Assembly (NCBI GenBank): GCA_009792885.1
Contig: WMCF01000035.1
Span: forward strand, 3,271,917 to 3,335,916
DNA length: 64,000 bases
Reading direction: 5' to 3'
Source: Eremophila alpestris peregrina
Taxonomy: Eukaryota > Chordata > Aves > Passeriformes > Alaudidae
In this document: one piece after another, positions 25,101 to 37,929 of the stretch
Layout: every line of letters begins with the position of its first letter
Numbering within the stretch: position 1 is the first letter of the stretch
Program-made: the position numbers and the translations under genes
Notes under the pieces: generated by a model
Databases searched by the model: none
What the model was told of the DNA's origin: nothing
The model's input: only the letters and a program-made list of their open reading frames with translations

Positions 25101-28100
25101 GTTTTTCAAAATCTTGGCCAATATTGAAAAATCATAATGCTGCTAATGTGGCCCCTGGTTTTCACACGTATATAGGAAGCATTCAGGAGCTACTAAAAAA
25201 AAAATTAACGTGAGTAGCTGAAAATACTTCACTAAAGCTGGTTTTACACTGAAATGTGTCCTTCTACAAACAAATGCAAATATTACTATAAAACCTTGAT
25301 CCATGACTATGACTGGTTTTCTACAAAGAATACATTGATTATTCTGTTCAGTAAGGACTTTGTGTGGCAGGGCTACAGGAAGGATAATTAACGTTTAAAC
25401 CCAACAAATGATATTTTGGTTTTGTGTGTGCTTTGTCTCATTAGATTCCTGTGAAATCCCTTGAAATCACAGAGAATTCTGCCCCCTCCATCTAAGAGAA
25501 TCTCTGATTTTATAATTTGAGATTATTGTGTAAATTAATTTAGGTGATCCTGTTAGAGATGAGAACAATGACAATATTGGACTGTGTAATCAAATTAAAT
25601 TCTTACTATAAGTAATAAACACACATTTAAGTATTTTGTTTCACAATAGATTTACAATAAGCTATAAAGTTAAAGCAAATCTCTTTTGAGCCCATTACCT
25701 TTCTTAATGTTTGCATGTACACTGATGTTGGCATTCTCAGTCTATTTTGTGCACTTGGGTTATGGGCTGCAAAACCTTTCCTCACGTGTGCAGCCAGGTG
25801 AACTCATTTGACAAAAAGTCCTTTGATTTTTGGTCCTGAAAAATGTTATCACCTCACATTTAAAGCATTTAAATACAAAATATCAGAAGCATATTGTTTA
25901 GGTTTCTCTGATGGCATAATCATGTAATTTCTGGAGTTTCTTTGCTTCAGTCTCTATCTTGGATCTGGATCCAGGTGCTAACTCATGCCTTTTGGATGCT
26001 GTTCTGCAGACACTACACTGACAGTTAACACTGCCTCCTTATTTAATAATGCAACAAAACTGTGTTTGTATGGATCCAAACATCCTTAGCAGAGTGACTG
26101 CTTTAACTCGTAGAAGAGAAAAAGCTGAAAACAACATGGGACTGATTTTCAGCATCTCTAAACAGAAATGATAAAAAATAATATAATTTTATATCACAGG
26201 AATCAGTGGCAATACTAGCAGGGTGGTGTTTGTGGAGATCTCCTGCCAAAAGTTAATGCACTTAGTTGTCCTGTAGTTGCACTGACTACCTGAAATTGTA
26301 GTGTAACATTTCACCAAGTCAGAACTCTGCAGGTTGTGTTCTCCCATGTCCAGAGAATGATCAAGCACTACCTGCCATTTAAGAGAGGAATCAGTTATGT
26401 AAAGGAGCCAATGCAGTCATTGTCTTACGTGCATGTTTTACATATTTTGCAATTGGTTGAACAATGCAAGTGCCTGCACTGAATAGAAATCCATAACTTG
26501 GAAAGTTGCACTCAGTCATTTAGCAAGTGCCTTGTTAGTTTTTTTTGGGGTTTTTTTGGTGAAAATGTAAGAAAGTGTGGCAAGTGTGGGGGAACAGACA
26601 ACTTATTATCTGGTCAGCAGAGCCTGGGTGAAAATAAAAAGTAGCTGATAGCACCCACTTAACATCTTTCAGCATCATACTTACCTGCAAGGAGCACTAC
26701 TTCCACTGCTCTAAGGCAATTTAAATATTTATATGATAATGATTTCCATCCTCAGAAAACCAAGAAATGAGCTCTGGGTGAGTTACTAAAGTCTGGGAAT
26801 GGAGAGGAGTGCAGAACATGAGGCAGTGGGAGGAAAGCAGGGGGCAGAGACATGACAGATTTTGGTGCAGACCCTGAGCAATCTCTGAATTCAGCCAGCA
26901 CAAACCCCCCACGTTTCTGTCTTGACACTCTGCCTTGTTAGAAGTAGCTGAGTGTGGTAGATGTGTATGAAAAACAGAAGTAATTCTTGCTACAGAGCAG
27001 ATGGCTAATGCCTTTCTCAGTCAGCTCTCTATTTGTTGTGCAACATTTTCGTATTAATAAGTATTTTGGAGAAGAGGTGAAGTACAGATCCTGACTCCAT
27101 AAGTTTCCACTGTGGTTTTTGCAAAATAAGAGTGTTAGCCCAAGTGGAAAAGCTGTACTAAATATGAATGAAACAAAAATAAAATGTTATCAGAAAAGCA
27201 GTGATGCAGCTTCCAGCATGGCTGTTTCATAGTCTGTGTGTAAATACCAAATTTTACCATCTCTCAGAATTAAGAGGATGTAATTCACAGCATCTAGAGG
27301 CTTTTTTTCCCCAGTGTCGCCTCTCAAAATATCACTCTTTGAGAGCAGGCTTTTAAAATATGAAAGCCTATATAGCTAAATCCCTAGATTTTTAATTTTA
27401 TATATTTTATATTTTATTTTAAAAATATTTATATTTTTTGTTTTCTTTCTGTTAGTTCTTAGGGAATTCTGGAGTCACCTATGCATTCCCAAGGTGTTAA
27501 CCCAGTTTTTGTTAAATACTATTGCACTACTACACTGAGTTTCCTGACTAGGAGTTATGTCAATCAACTTGAAATGTGCATTACAAATTAGTAAATGAAT
27601 GCAAATTCATTCACTGTCAGATGATGTTTCTTGTCAGATTAACTTGTGCACCTCCCCAGCTGCAGTGGTTCATGAGAGTTGCACCTCTTAGGCTTTATTC
27701 CTTGGGTTTGTTATTAGTGCTTCTTGTGGTTCTGTAACGTGTAGGATACCAGTCCCATGATACCTGAGTCCTGTTCCTTGGTAAGTAATGAAGGAAATTT
27801 TTAATTCAGTGCATTTTCAAGAAAATAATTGTTTAAGCACTACTCTGACTTCTACCTGTTTGAGAACATTACTTGACCACAAAAAAGATCCCTTCAATCC
27901 CTCTGGATGTGTAAGCACACACTCAGCTTTACACTTCCCAAGGAGAGAGTCCTTGTCCAGACTGAAGGTCACAAGCACTTCATCCATTTAGGCTCCTACA
28001 GAAAAGTATCAGCACACATCAAATTTTAATGAAATTCTGTGAAATTCCTAATGATACCACAATCACAAAAATAATAATGGCTGTATAATACTATTTTCCG

Positions 28101-31100
28101 AATCAATTCTGTATATATTATTTTGTCTCTTCCTACATACTTTAATCTGTTTCTGAGTGACATGTTTTATCTTTCCCTTTATCACTTACCTAGGCAAATA
28201 TTTCATGTAAGCAGTAAATTTGTTATCTACTTTATTATATTTCTAATATATACTTATAATATAATGGATCCCCTCTGAATTGCCTTCTATCCAGTGAACC
28301 AATTAGATATTACATTCTTTAAGCAGATGTGAGTCCACAGGTCATTCAGTATTAATCATCTGCATTTTTAGAGGCAACTTCTAACATTTTAAAGCAGTCC
28401 TCTGCTTTAAGGTATGAAATTACTCTTTTCTATATACCTGCTTGACCTCAGCATATCATGTGATTTCATTTTCTCTTATGTAGCTGTCTATGAACTTAGT
28501 AATTACTGTATTGCTGTATGAGTGTTTAAATTTTCCTGTCCCTTTTGCTTGCTGAGATGGGAGTGAGAGCAAGGGTCTGAGGGTGGTGATCAAACAGCGT
28601 TAATCAAGATGGTGAAATATTCACCCACTCTGTTTCTACCTGCATTTTGACATTTCTATTTTATGTGACATTTCTACCTAAATTTTGCCGAGGCTGGGTT
28701 TTTTTTAGAACATTTGTGGAATCCACAAACTCGGATTTAAATTCATTTTTCCCCAAAATTTAAGCCTGACATCTTGATTCAGGCCTGTCGCTCTTGGAAA
28801 GTTAAATTCTGCTTTGGGCTTAAAGGCCAGCTCTGATATTTGGAAATACAGAGTCAGTAATAACTTGATAGAGTAGGAAATAGTCTTATTAGCAGTGTCT
28901 TGTTGTAGCAAACCACACTGCAGTGACCTATCGTTAGGCCAGCAGTTCATTTCACAAGCAGAGCGTGAAATAGCAGCTTGGTACCTGACTAAGGGGGAGC
29001 TACAGCTCTGCACACGAACATTTAAATGTAGTACCCACAGTGAGCAGATACTAATGCTGTTCCAAGGAGTGTCAGTGGAGAGTCTTTGATATTGTGATTG
29101 GGATACTTGCTATTACATCCATAGTGACAGCTCCAATTGACAGGATTAAAAAGGCAAAATTAAAAAAAGAATTATTTCATGCCCTCAAGTACAGATAAGA
29201 ATGGTTACATCTCTGCTACATGTCTTGGCTTGACAGTGGAATTTTTTTCTTCTGGCTTTTCATACCCTGCACAACTCTTAAATTCTCTGTGTCATTTCAC
29301 TTAGCCTCCTATCTCATATTCTCTTCTTTCCTGCCACATCTATTTATTCTCTGTACCCTACCCCGCAAAACCTCATTGTTTCTAAATGTCTCTTTTGTAA
29401 CTTTCATGTGTTTTGTAGTTTAGCATTATTTTTGGTTCCTCATGAATTCTCTTTGTAGTAGCATTTCTAGTTCTTGCCCCACACTTTAAGGTGTTCATCT
29501 ATCAGATTATCGTGAGAGATGGTGACAGCTTTTGGCCTTGCCATCACTTTGAATCCTGCCATTCACCTCAACACTTCTGTGGTGCTTCCTTTGGCTAGAA
29601 AATAACTCCAGCAGAAGACATTAGAGCATGTTGACCTTTTTGATCTTGGATCTACTTCAGGTAGTAGTTAGTATTGAGATCCCAATGGAGGTAATTTTTA
29701 GATTGATGATTATAAAACATGCGATTAAAGATTTGGTTATGATATTAAGAGCCCTAAGACTGAAATTCCTGTTACAGAAGGAATTTTCATCCTTCCAGTG
29801 CCTTGCACTCACAGCCTCAGTCCCCATAGATGTGCAATTTGGACCTTCTTTGCCATGAAGAACTACTAGAGGGAGTTGTAAGGATGTTTTTGTGAAGAGA
29901 TCTGACTCTCTGCACCCGACTGACCCATTGGTACCAAATGGCCTGATTTTTTTCTACCTGGTCATGCATCAGTCTGCAAAAAAGCCTGCAGGGTGCATCC
30001 TAGGGGATGGACCTTACAGGTAGCTGGCTGTTTGAGTTATTTTCTGTGAGCTGATTAGTTTTATGGAGCTGGTATTTGATTTAATTTAATTGCAGTTATT
30101 GGGTAATTAATTTTGCTGGAGGGATTAGTGGATCCCTGGAGAGACATTTATTATTTTATATCACAATAGATTATTTTACATTTCTTATTATTTCTGTTTG
30201 TAAGGAAACCAGTAAACTGGCTTTACTACAAATAAAACCAAACAATTGATCATTATCACATAATAATAAATTATTAAAAATTAAATATACTTAATAATTT
30301 TTACATTTCTGTCAGTTCATAGCATAAAGATTAAAATAAACTTTAAAAATCTGGACATGACTACATAAATGGTAATTTGTAATTACCTTTGTGGCTCAGT
30401 TTTTGGCTGAATTTTTTAAGACTTGCAGATAGAAATTGGTGTTGTTAGACAGCATCAATGATTTATTTCAGATTAGCCAAAACTTTACCATTACACAAAC
30501 AGTAAGATACACGTTTTAAAATAATAATCTGTCCTGTATTTTTGGCATGCAAGCATCAGGTTAAATTAAGTCACATGACAAAAATTACAGGATGTAAATA
30601 CACCTAGGAAGCATAACATAATTTTTTTAAAATATTCATCAAACAGTGAAAATCTAGCATAGAGAGGATTCCAGTTTTTTGCTCACTTTTTCCTTGATTA
30701 AGATGGTAATTTTTTCAGACTACATTTTAGAACAAAGTTGGTTCCTGCCCAGTCTGTAGATGGAGTAACAAGGAGGGGGTTCAGTGCACAGGGACATTTC
30801 ACCTTGCCATAATTGCTGGCAATTGCTATTGGAAGTTTGACCAGCAGGTCAGGTCCTATGATATCCTGCTTCCTTATTCATGAATAAAGCAAAAGGTAAA
30901 ATATGTAAAACGATGGCAGCTTTTGCATGTGTGACCTGAAGTGAGATATTAAACTAGTCACAAAATAATTACCCCTTGATGTAATAGAATATATAATGTT
31001 CTGCTTAAAGCTTGGCTCATTTTCTGACCAAATATGGTTTCATGTGGGGAAAAAATGAGAAAATGTGAGTTGAGTTCAAATTTTCATTCTAAAAATGTGG

Positions 31101-31409
31101 AGAAATTTTCTAAAGTATTTCAAAACTTCAGGATACTTGAAACCATAGTTAGATATCTTGAAATTAATTAAATTTGCATTTCAACAGATCCAAGGTTAAT
31201 TTTTATCAAACATAAAGTATTATGTGGGAGACAAAAATCATCAAAGTATTTTAATGGCATTTCAGTTTGATAGAACTAAATTTTATGCCCAAACATAGCC
31301 ACTAGTATTTTTAAAATAGTCTTTTATGGTATGTAGTATTATTATAAGTTTAGTTTTAAAACATTTATTGAGGCAAGATATTCTATGTAATAAATTTTAA
31401 ATATTGGCA
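22131..31409. other. Unique AT-rich sequence, no gene recognised
   Basis: A low-CpG, locally GC-richer patch at about 22550-23000 is open in three overlapping plus frames, so the openness reflects composition, not coding. The 27380-27445 and 30130-30310 stretches are almost pure A/T. The 28880-29160 stretch has balanced composition and might be conserved, but no motif is decisive. No transposon end was recognised. Confidence 0.5.
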
Positions 31410-31436
31410 GTAAGTTCAGCCATTTGCTGAACTTAC
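31410..31436. repeat. Perfect 11-bp inverted repeat with 5-base loop
   Basis: GTAAGTTCAGC (31410-31420) and GCTGAACTTAC (31426-31436) are exact reverse complements separated by CATTT. The stem is mixed-composition, so it would fold stably as RNA or extrude as a cruciform in DNA. It is too short for a typical microRNA precursor, and pairing does not continue outside the stem. No downstream T-run suggests a polymerase III terminator. Confidence 0.85.
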
Positions 31437-32899
31437 ATTCCATTCCACACAGAATCTGTGTGCCTCTCTGCAGCCTTAGGAGCAGCACTAGGGTGGAATT
31501 GAGACAGTTCTAGCTGCCCTTTGCCAGCTAATGGCAGTCTTCTGCTCAAATACATTTCTGTATTAGTGTGGAGGCAGTTACACCATTTCAGCTTTCCTGC
31601 AGTTGCAGAGTGATCTGTAGTGCTCAGGGCTTTCGTTCCAGCATCTTATGGCAATTCAGATTTAGGAGGAAATGTGGCACAGTAGAGCTGTTGCTCACCC
31701 TGGTGAGCTGAGCTAACCACCTGCATACCTAGTGACAGAATGAAATTAGCTGGGTTACAATAGAGAGGATGGGCTGCAAAGATCATAAGTCAACAAAGGG
31801 GTCTGTGAGGAAACATGATAATTTATTTACAGAAGGTTTATTATGATATATTGGTCTCCACTAGGCTTCAACTTCTTTTCAGTTGAAATTTTTCTAAATG
31901 CAATTTGAATAGATTTTCTTCTTTATATATAATTTTTTTCCTCAGTTCTTGATTTGGTTTGGGGTGGGTTTTAGAGACATCTTTTTAGATACTGTGTTCT
32001 TTATGTTAGCCTTGCTTTGAGAAAATGTTTCCACATGGCAGACCTGCTCATTTGCAAGCATTAGCTCTGCTGCATCTCTGTGTTTTACTTTATGCATTAT
32101 TAAAGATTTCAGTTCAAGAGCCTATGTAATTGGCTTATTTATGCCAAGTCTTCTCTGATTTCTTTAGTTTTATTTATACTCGTTCCTTGTTCCCAAGCAT
32201 ACCTATTCTCTTCTACATAAATATTCTCTATTTTGGAAGTAAAAAACATACCACTTCTGGGTACAGCAATGAATTGAGTCTATGGGAATTTAGTTTATAC
32301 ATTAATATGTAAGAAAGATTTTAATCCCCTTTTATTATTTCCCTATGGCATGCAGCTTACTCTGCATGGCTTAATGCTGGGAATACCTCCAAAATGATGG
32401 ACCAAATGAGGCTGCTTGTCACCTACCAGGGTGTAGGTGGTATGACATGGGTATGACTGGGACTACATCTGCAGTGGTGCTCAAGTAAACCTTGAAATCT
32501 GCCTGCACATTTTCGTTTTGTCAGAACACAAAAAAATACATCAAAAGGCTTCTAAATTAAAAATGTCCAAGTTGTCCTGTACTTAAAAAGGGGATACTTA
32601 ACACCAAGAAAACCTTCAAATGGGTATATGAGGTAGAATACAGGGTTTATAAACTCATCTCATCAAGACTGTGTTTATGTGTCTTTAGTTCCTGGCTTGG
32701 TTTTCATCACCTCAAGCTACAGCTGTGTTAACAAGGTAGGGCAATATGAGTGTTTTTTTAGAGTGCAGTATTTGATGGTGAGACAGTGACATCCAGCCAC
32801 AGACCTTTCAAGACTGAATGCCCATTACATTAGATCTGCCAGAGTGCACAAGGTTCACTTCTGTAAAACTATTTTCAATATAATTTTATATAAAAAGAA
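31437..32899. other. Unique sequence, no gene recognised
   Basis: Mixed-composition DNA with no open frame over about 60 codons and no recognised repeat. The 31440-31800 part is less AT-rich than its surroundings. Confidence 0.5.
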
Positions 32900-33484
32900 T
32901 CAAGATTTCTTGTTCCAGAAGAGTTTCATGATGTAAACAAGGCATAGTACGAAATAGTGAAAAAATGGGAAATTTGCTTTTGAAAAGTGCACTTTTGAGC
33001 TATTAAAATGCTTCTGTAGAAACCCTATGGTGGTTATCTGAAAGGCAGCACACATTCCAATTAACCCCTGGAAACTGCTGTCCTCTGATGCATCATTGTC
33101 TGCTCCTTGGGACTTCCAGCAAACTCTCTTCTTCTGCATGTGAGCATCCGGATCCCTGTGCTTTGGAATGATCCTGTTCTTTTTTCTTTGCCACCTCTCC
33201 CAGGCTGTTTTGGCTTTCCAAGCTTGAGCACACTGTTCTTTTCCAGCAGTCTTCCTATCCAGTTTATCACCTGATCCAATTACTCTTTTTAAAGTGCATA
33301 CACAGTTTGAGAATAGGCAAATAAAGCAAGTGTTGTCTGTGAAAATCTTACAGTAGAAAGTCTTTTCTGAAGACTCAGGCTCTTTGCCTGTATGGGTGTA
33401 ACTTGTAACTGTGTTATAAATAACATTAGAGGTAGTGTTACTGCAGCAGAGGCAGGAGGGCTCTGGTAATTTTCTGAATTCCAA
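32900..33484 (-). other. Longest open frame in the window (194 codons), function unknown
   Basis: The minus strand is open from the ATG at 33484 to 32900. The predicted protein has a basic, Lys/Arg-rich middle (residues about 65-125) and a hydrophobic, aromatic-rich C-terminus. No domain, signal peptide or catalytic motif was recognised, and codon use looks like translated genomic DNA. Two other minus frames (33061-33279 and 33289-33534) are also open across it, which weakens a coding claim. No TATA box or Kozak context supports the start. I list it because of its length only. Confidence 0.15.
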
Positions 33485-33540
33485 ATCTGTGATGTTGGAC
33501 AGTTCTTAATGAAAGAACTACAGAGATTTTTCACATGCTC

Positions 33541-33553
33541 TTTTTTTTTTTTT
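33541..33553. repeat. Thirteen-base T run
   Basis: A homopolymer of 13 T. No tail-bearing retrocopy was recognised on either side, so it is treated as simple sequence. Similar runs occur at 37506-37520 (A) and 45328-45341 (A). Confidence 0.9.
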
Positions 33554-35470
33554 GCCTGTTGATAAATTGTCAGTAAACTGGATGTGTTTCAACAAATTTG
33601 TTGATTGCAATTACTCAGCAAATGTTTGTTGTTGAGATATTTCAGGCAGTGAACTGCTGACAACATGTTTTCTGTCAGTGGTCCTTTGAGTACTTGCTAT
33701 TCCTTGTTTATATTTGCAATTTGAATTGTATTGACTGCACACACAATCCCCTGATTGAATATAGTTGTTCATAAGAGCAGGTTTCCACGTTGGCTCATTC
33801 AAATTTCATCTTTTGTGAAAATATTGTTAGCTTCATTCACAGCTGTCATTCTCTTTAAACCTGGCTGAAGTTTGCACAGAAGTGAACTCTAAACCAAACA
33901 TATTTAACTACAGCTTAGTCCCTATAGGCAAAGGTTTTGTTTGCTCAGCTCTTCTTTTCAGTGATGTGCACAAGCAGTTCCTATGAAATTTGTGTTGTGT
34001 CTTTGAAGAGGTTAATATGTCAGATCACATTTTTCTTAACCAAAGGGTGTTTATGTTAATTTTGATGAAATGTAGAGTTTGATAAAGGCCTGTTCTGATT
34101 TGGAGTCTCTATTTTCGTTTAGATTAAGACTTTCGACTTGTCTAAAGTGGGAATATGGAAATAATGCATTAAACACTACAGTCAGAATGGGTAGAATGCA
34201 CATGCTAAATGACTATTTAAATACTTATTGTATGAATGTGCATATTTTCTACTAAATGTACATGGGCTTTTTTTTTAGCAGTCCTTTGGGTAATGAGTTC
34301 ACAAACAGTTTAAATTCATTGAAATAAGCTACTTTTTGGAAAATAATAATTTTATTTAAAGCAACAAGCACTGATTACTGTTGCAGCATAAGTAAGAATT
34401 CTTCTAGAATTTACTTAAAACAATTCAATTTTGAGAAAACCAGGCATTCAAATATGAAGAATACTGTGTGTCAAAATTTATGCAAAATTTTTTTAATATC
34501 TTTATAAGACTGTTACCATTAAGTGGGTTTTTAAAAATTTCACTTTGCTATTTGAGCTCTCAAGTTTGAATAGCCAAGCCACATTCTTGATGTGCCTCCT
34601 TGCAAAGAGAGAGAGAAATGTGCTCAGATTTCAGAGGTTCCCACATAACTGCTTAATATCAGATGTTGGGAATTGATGGAGCTGAAAACCCTGTGTACCA
34701 CTTGTGAGGTCCACTTCAAACATACCTTGGAAAGAGTAGGCTCAGAACTTTCTATAGAAAATGTTTCACAGCAACTTCTTTTCATGCTTTTATCAGGGTT
34801 TCAACTGATAAATATCTAAAAGCATTCTGTGTTCTTTCTGGTTTCTTCTTTCCTCACTGGAGAAATCCATAATTCTTTCTGTCCCATAACTAATAATTAA
34901 GTGGAAATATAATATTTCCCACTTCCTCCATTTTCCAGGTGTATCTTTCTTTATTTTGCTCACAAGTCATCAAGAACAAACATTTTTCACACAGAGCAAT
35001 GAACCCTTAAAAAACTCTGATCTGAATAGAAAATAAGAGGAATTTGGACACAGAGCTAGGGTCTACCTTAAGGAAAAAGATGTTGGCTGATTTTGGCTAT
35101 TTTTTTGTTTTTTTAACCAAAGTTAATTTTTCTACTACCTTATGTTAATTTTTATTTCAGAGAAATTTCAAAAAATATAGTGTGTATAGTTCTGCATATT
35201 TTCAGTAAATAGCCTTATCAATTCATTTATAAGAGAGCTGTAATTCTAAATTTGCAAACATATTTACTAAATTTCTCAGCTTTTTGGCTGGCAGATAAAT
35301 GTGTTAGGTAAAGAAAATGCCGTACTGAGTGATGTCCTATATCTGTGGAGGATATTAGAAATCCATAGCAAAACAGACTGCAAATTAAGTCATGTGGTTA
35401 AGCACAGCTGAATGATGCCATTTTAAAGTTGATTAGAAATAAATATGCCAATTGCCATGGATCCTGTGTC
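33554..35470. other. Unique AT-rich sequence, no gene recognised
   Basis: No open frame over about 65 codons and no recognised repeat. Composition and stop density match the surrounding non-coding DNA. Confidence 0.55.
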
Positions 35471-35473
35471 TGT

Positions 35474-35480
35474 TATAAAA
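35474..35480 (+). promoter_or_regulatory. TATA box candidate (TATAAAA)
   Basis: A consensus TATAAAA lies 41 bases before an ATG at 35521 that opens a short 18-codon frame, and about 100 bases before the longer open frame at 35579-35788. The spacing to a start site near 35505 would be normal for a TATA promoter. Nothing else confirms transcription, and TATAAAA is common in AT-rich DNA. Confidence 0.25.
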
Positions 35481-35578
35481 GGTGCTTGTCCCGTGTGTCT
35501 GTGAGAAGCAGCCTGGCTCCATGGCTTGCCAAGAGGGACAAAAGAGTGGCCCACTAGTGACACACAAGCTGGAGTGAG

Positions 35579-35788
35579 GTGCTGCAATCAGATACTGCCT
35601 GCAAACTCAGAGAAACATTGCAAGAGCTTGAGAGAATCAAGTTCCCACTATTCAGATCAACTGGGCTAAAGATGAATGAGGAAACACTGCTAAGATGTAA
35701 AGTGGATGATCAGATAGGATTACTTGATTCTGCTGAGAGTAAGCTACTTAAACTGCTAACCCAAGGTGATCAGCCAACAAAGAAATGA
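35579..35788 (+). other. Short open frame with coiled-coil-like composition, status unknown
   Basis: The 69-codon frame has no ATG at its 5' end; the first in-frame ATG codon is at Met31. It is Leu/Glu/Lys-rich with hydrophobic residues at heptad-like spacing (LRETLQELERIKFP, LLDSAESKLLKLL), so the translation looks protein-like. An upstream ATG frame at 35521 is offset by one base, so a frameshifted or spliced relation is possible. No family was recognised. It could be an exon fragment, an old retrocopy or chance. Confidence 0.2.
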
Positions 35789-37900
35789 GGTGACTGTTGG
35801 GGACTGTCCAACACAGTTTTGTTTGAAGTACAATTAATTATCATAAGCTCCCAGCAACATTTGCAATATAGTAGCAACTTCTATCTGACACAGAAAATGC
35901 TTGCTAATTAGCAAGAATTTGGCATGCAAGTAACAGGTCATGATGAAGGTTGGGTTGGGTTGTGGGGTTTTTGGTTTGTTTGCTTAGCGTTTTTTGTTTA
36001 AAGGCTCCATTGTCTAAAATTTGCAACCACAACTATATAATCCTGCTTATGACAGGAATCCCGCAGTCAGTGGAATTACTTATGATTTAAAAAAAAATAT
36101 TCAGAGTAGGAGGAAGAATTAATCTGATCCACCAGGTACAGCTAATAGTTAAAATAAACACTTTCTCTGACAGTGGTTTCAGATAACCAGATGTTTATTT
36201 TTATTAGGATCACCATCTTCCTTAAAGAACTGAGCACTTCTCTTTCTTTGGCCTTACTGCCAGAAGTTTACTTTTAGGGAGTGCATGCCCTCCCTCATTC
36301 TTTCCTGCTGGAAGAACAGGGCTATCAGATTAAACCCTACTTTGATTTATGAATGTGAAATAGGCAAGAGAAGAGATTCTCACTCTTTTGCAGCTCCTGT
36401 TTACATCTGTGTCAATGAACCAGAGAGATAAAATGTCAATATGCCCTTAAGGAAATTTGTCCTGATTTCCACTGCATAATGATTAATTTAATTCTCTGCA
36501 TGAGTCTAAATGCATTGGAGTTAAATGGAAAGACCAATCCTGGAAATGTGCTGAGACACCAATATTATCGTGTAATTTTGCCCTCCTCTTTTTCTAGTTT
36601 GTCTAGAAGTTTTCTAGGACTTTGAAACACAGAAGAACCTTGATTCAGCCTTTTAAGAGAAGTGTCCTAACTACATTGTAATATTTTTAGGTTCTGAAGT
36701 GAGCAATCCTTTACTTGTGCCTTGCTTACCCAGATTAGGGTCTTGATCAACATTAGTATCATAGATATGGAGGGTTTATCTCACATTCTTACATTTCAGA
36801 CAAAATCCAGTACTAATATGAGTATCTCTATCTGTCTGAATTTTCACTGAGTCATGCATTAATTTTTGTAGCTGTTTTCTGTCCATGCCATACCACTGGC
36901 ATGATAAAATACTTATTTTGAGTCAGCCCCTTAAACTGATATACTCTGCTGCAATAGGACAGTTTCCCACTTGAGTTTTGACTACATATTTCTCCTGAGT
37001 AAAAGCAAAAAGGAAAGAATGCTATTTTTGCTTTAGAAAGTATCTCAAATTTTCAAATTTTTATTTATTTCTTCTTCTTCGCTATATTTCCTATTCTTAA
37101 AAAACCTGAACCCTTACAATCTGAGTAGCAGTAAAACCTTTGAGAAATGTTTCTAATAAAAGAACAGTAGCCTGTGAAATGTGCTGCTGTGGTGTGCAGT
37201 AAGTATAGTGGTTCACCTTGAACACTTCTTTTATTGAATACTTTGGGGCAAGGATGTCTGATTGTGTGTAAAAGCTTCTCACGTGTGGTATGGAGACCTT
37301 GTGTGCTCTTTCCTTCCTGCCCTTTTCCTCCTCCTCTTTTTATTCAAGGATGCAGCTGCCAGACTCAGAGCCATGCTCCCGCACAGCCTTCCCAGGAGGC
37401 CTTGTGAAATCGAGTTGCTCGTTGAGTGCCAGCATGCCTTTTGTTCCTTCGAAGGCAGAGCTGGGAGCCTGCTTCCTCTGCCAAGAATGCAGGCAGGCTA
37501 CATTGAAAAAAAAAAAAAAATCCCTCAATTTTATTCACTGCACTGTTTCATCTTTTTAAGTAGCTGGCATCTGCAGCTGGTTGTGGCAGGGAAAACCTAC
37601 AAACATCGCACTTGATGTTAATAAATGTGTTTGCCATTAAGTGGCTGTTGTAATGCTTTGCTTGTTTGCCTTTCTGTGTGCACTTTCATCCTTCACTGTA
37701 ACACTACTGCTGCCTTGTAATTTGTCTCAGACATTTACATTGCTGGTTGCAGGTATACAAACCTCTTAGATCAAGTAACTGCTCAGACACTTGATAAAAG
37801 GATCCGTTTAGCGTCTTTCCTATTCTGTCTGCCAAATCCAAGCATAGCCTTGATGCACGGAATACAAACTGCCTTATAGTCACAGACCACATTTCACTTC
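35789..37900. other. Unique sequence with simple repeats, no gene recognised
   Basis: A G/T-rich run at 35946-36000 contains GGTTGGGTTGGGTTGTGGGG (35948-35967). A less AT-rich patch at about 37290-37500 with a few CpGs ends in a 15-base A run (37506-37520). Two plus frames are open there at once, so coding is not supported. The 37560-37650 part has balanced composition and may be conserved. Confidence 0.45.
37506..37520. repeat. Fifteen-base A run
   Basis: The longest homopolymer in the window. It follows a GC-richer 200-bp patch, which raised the question of a retrocopy tail. No gene similarity or target-site duplication was seen around it. Confidence 0.9.
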
Positions 37901-37929
37901 TCCTTGACTCCTGACTGAATGGTACAAAC

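Noticed and set aside
37262..37615. Possible processed pseudogene ending in a 15-base A run
   Set aside because: No similarity to a known mRNA was seen, two plus frames and one minus frame are open at once, and no flanking duplication was found.
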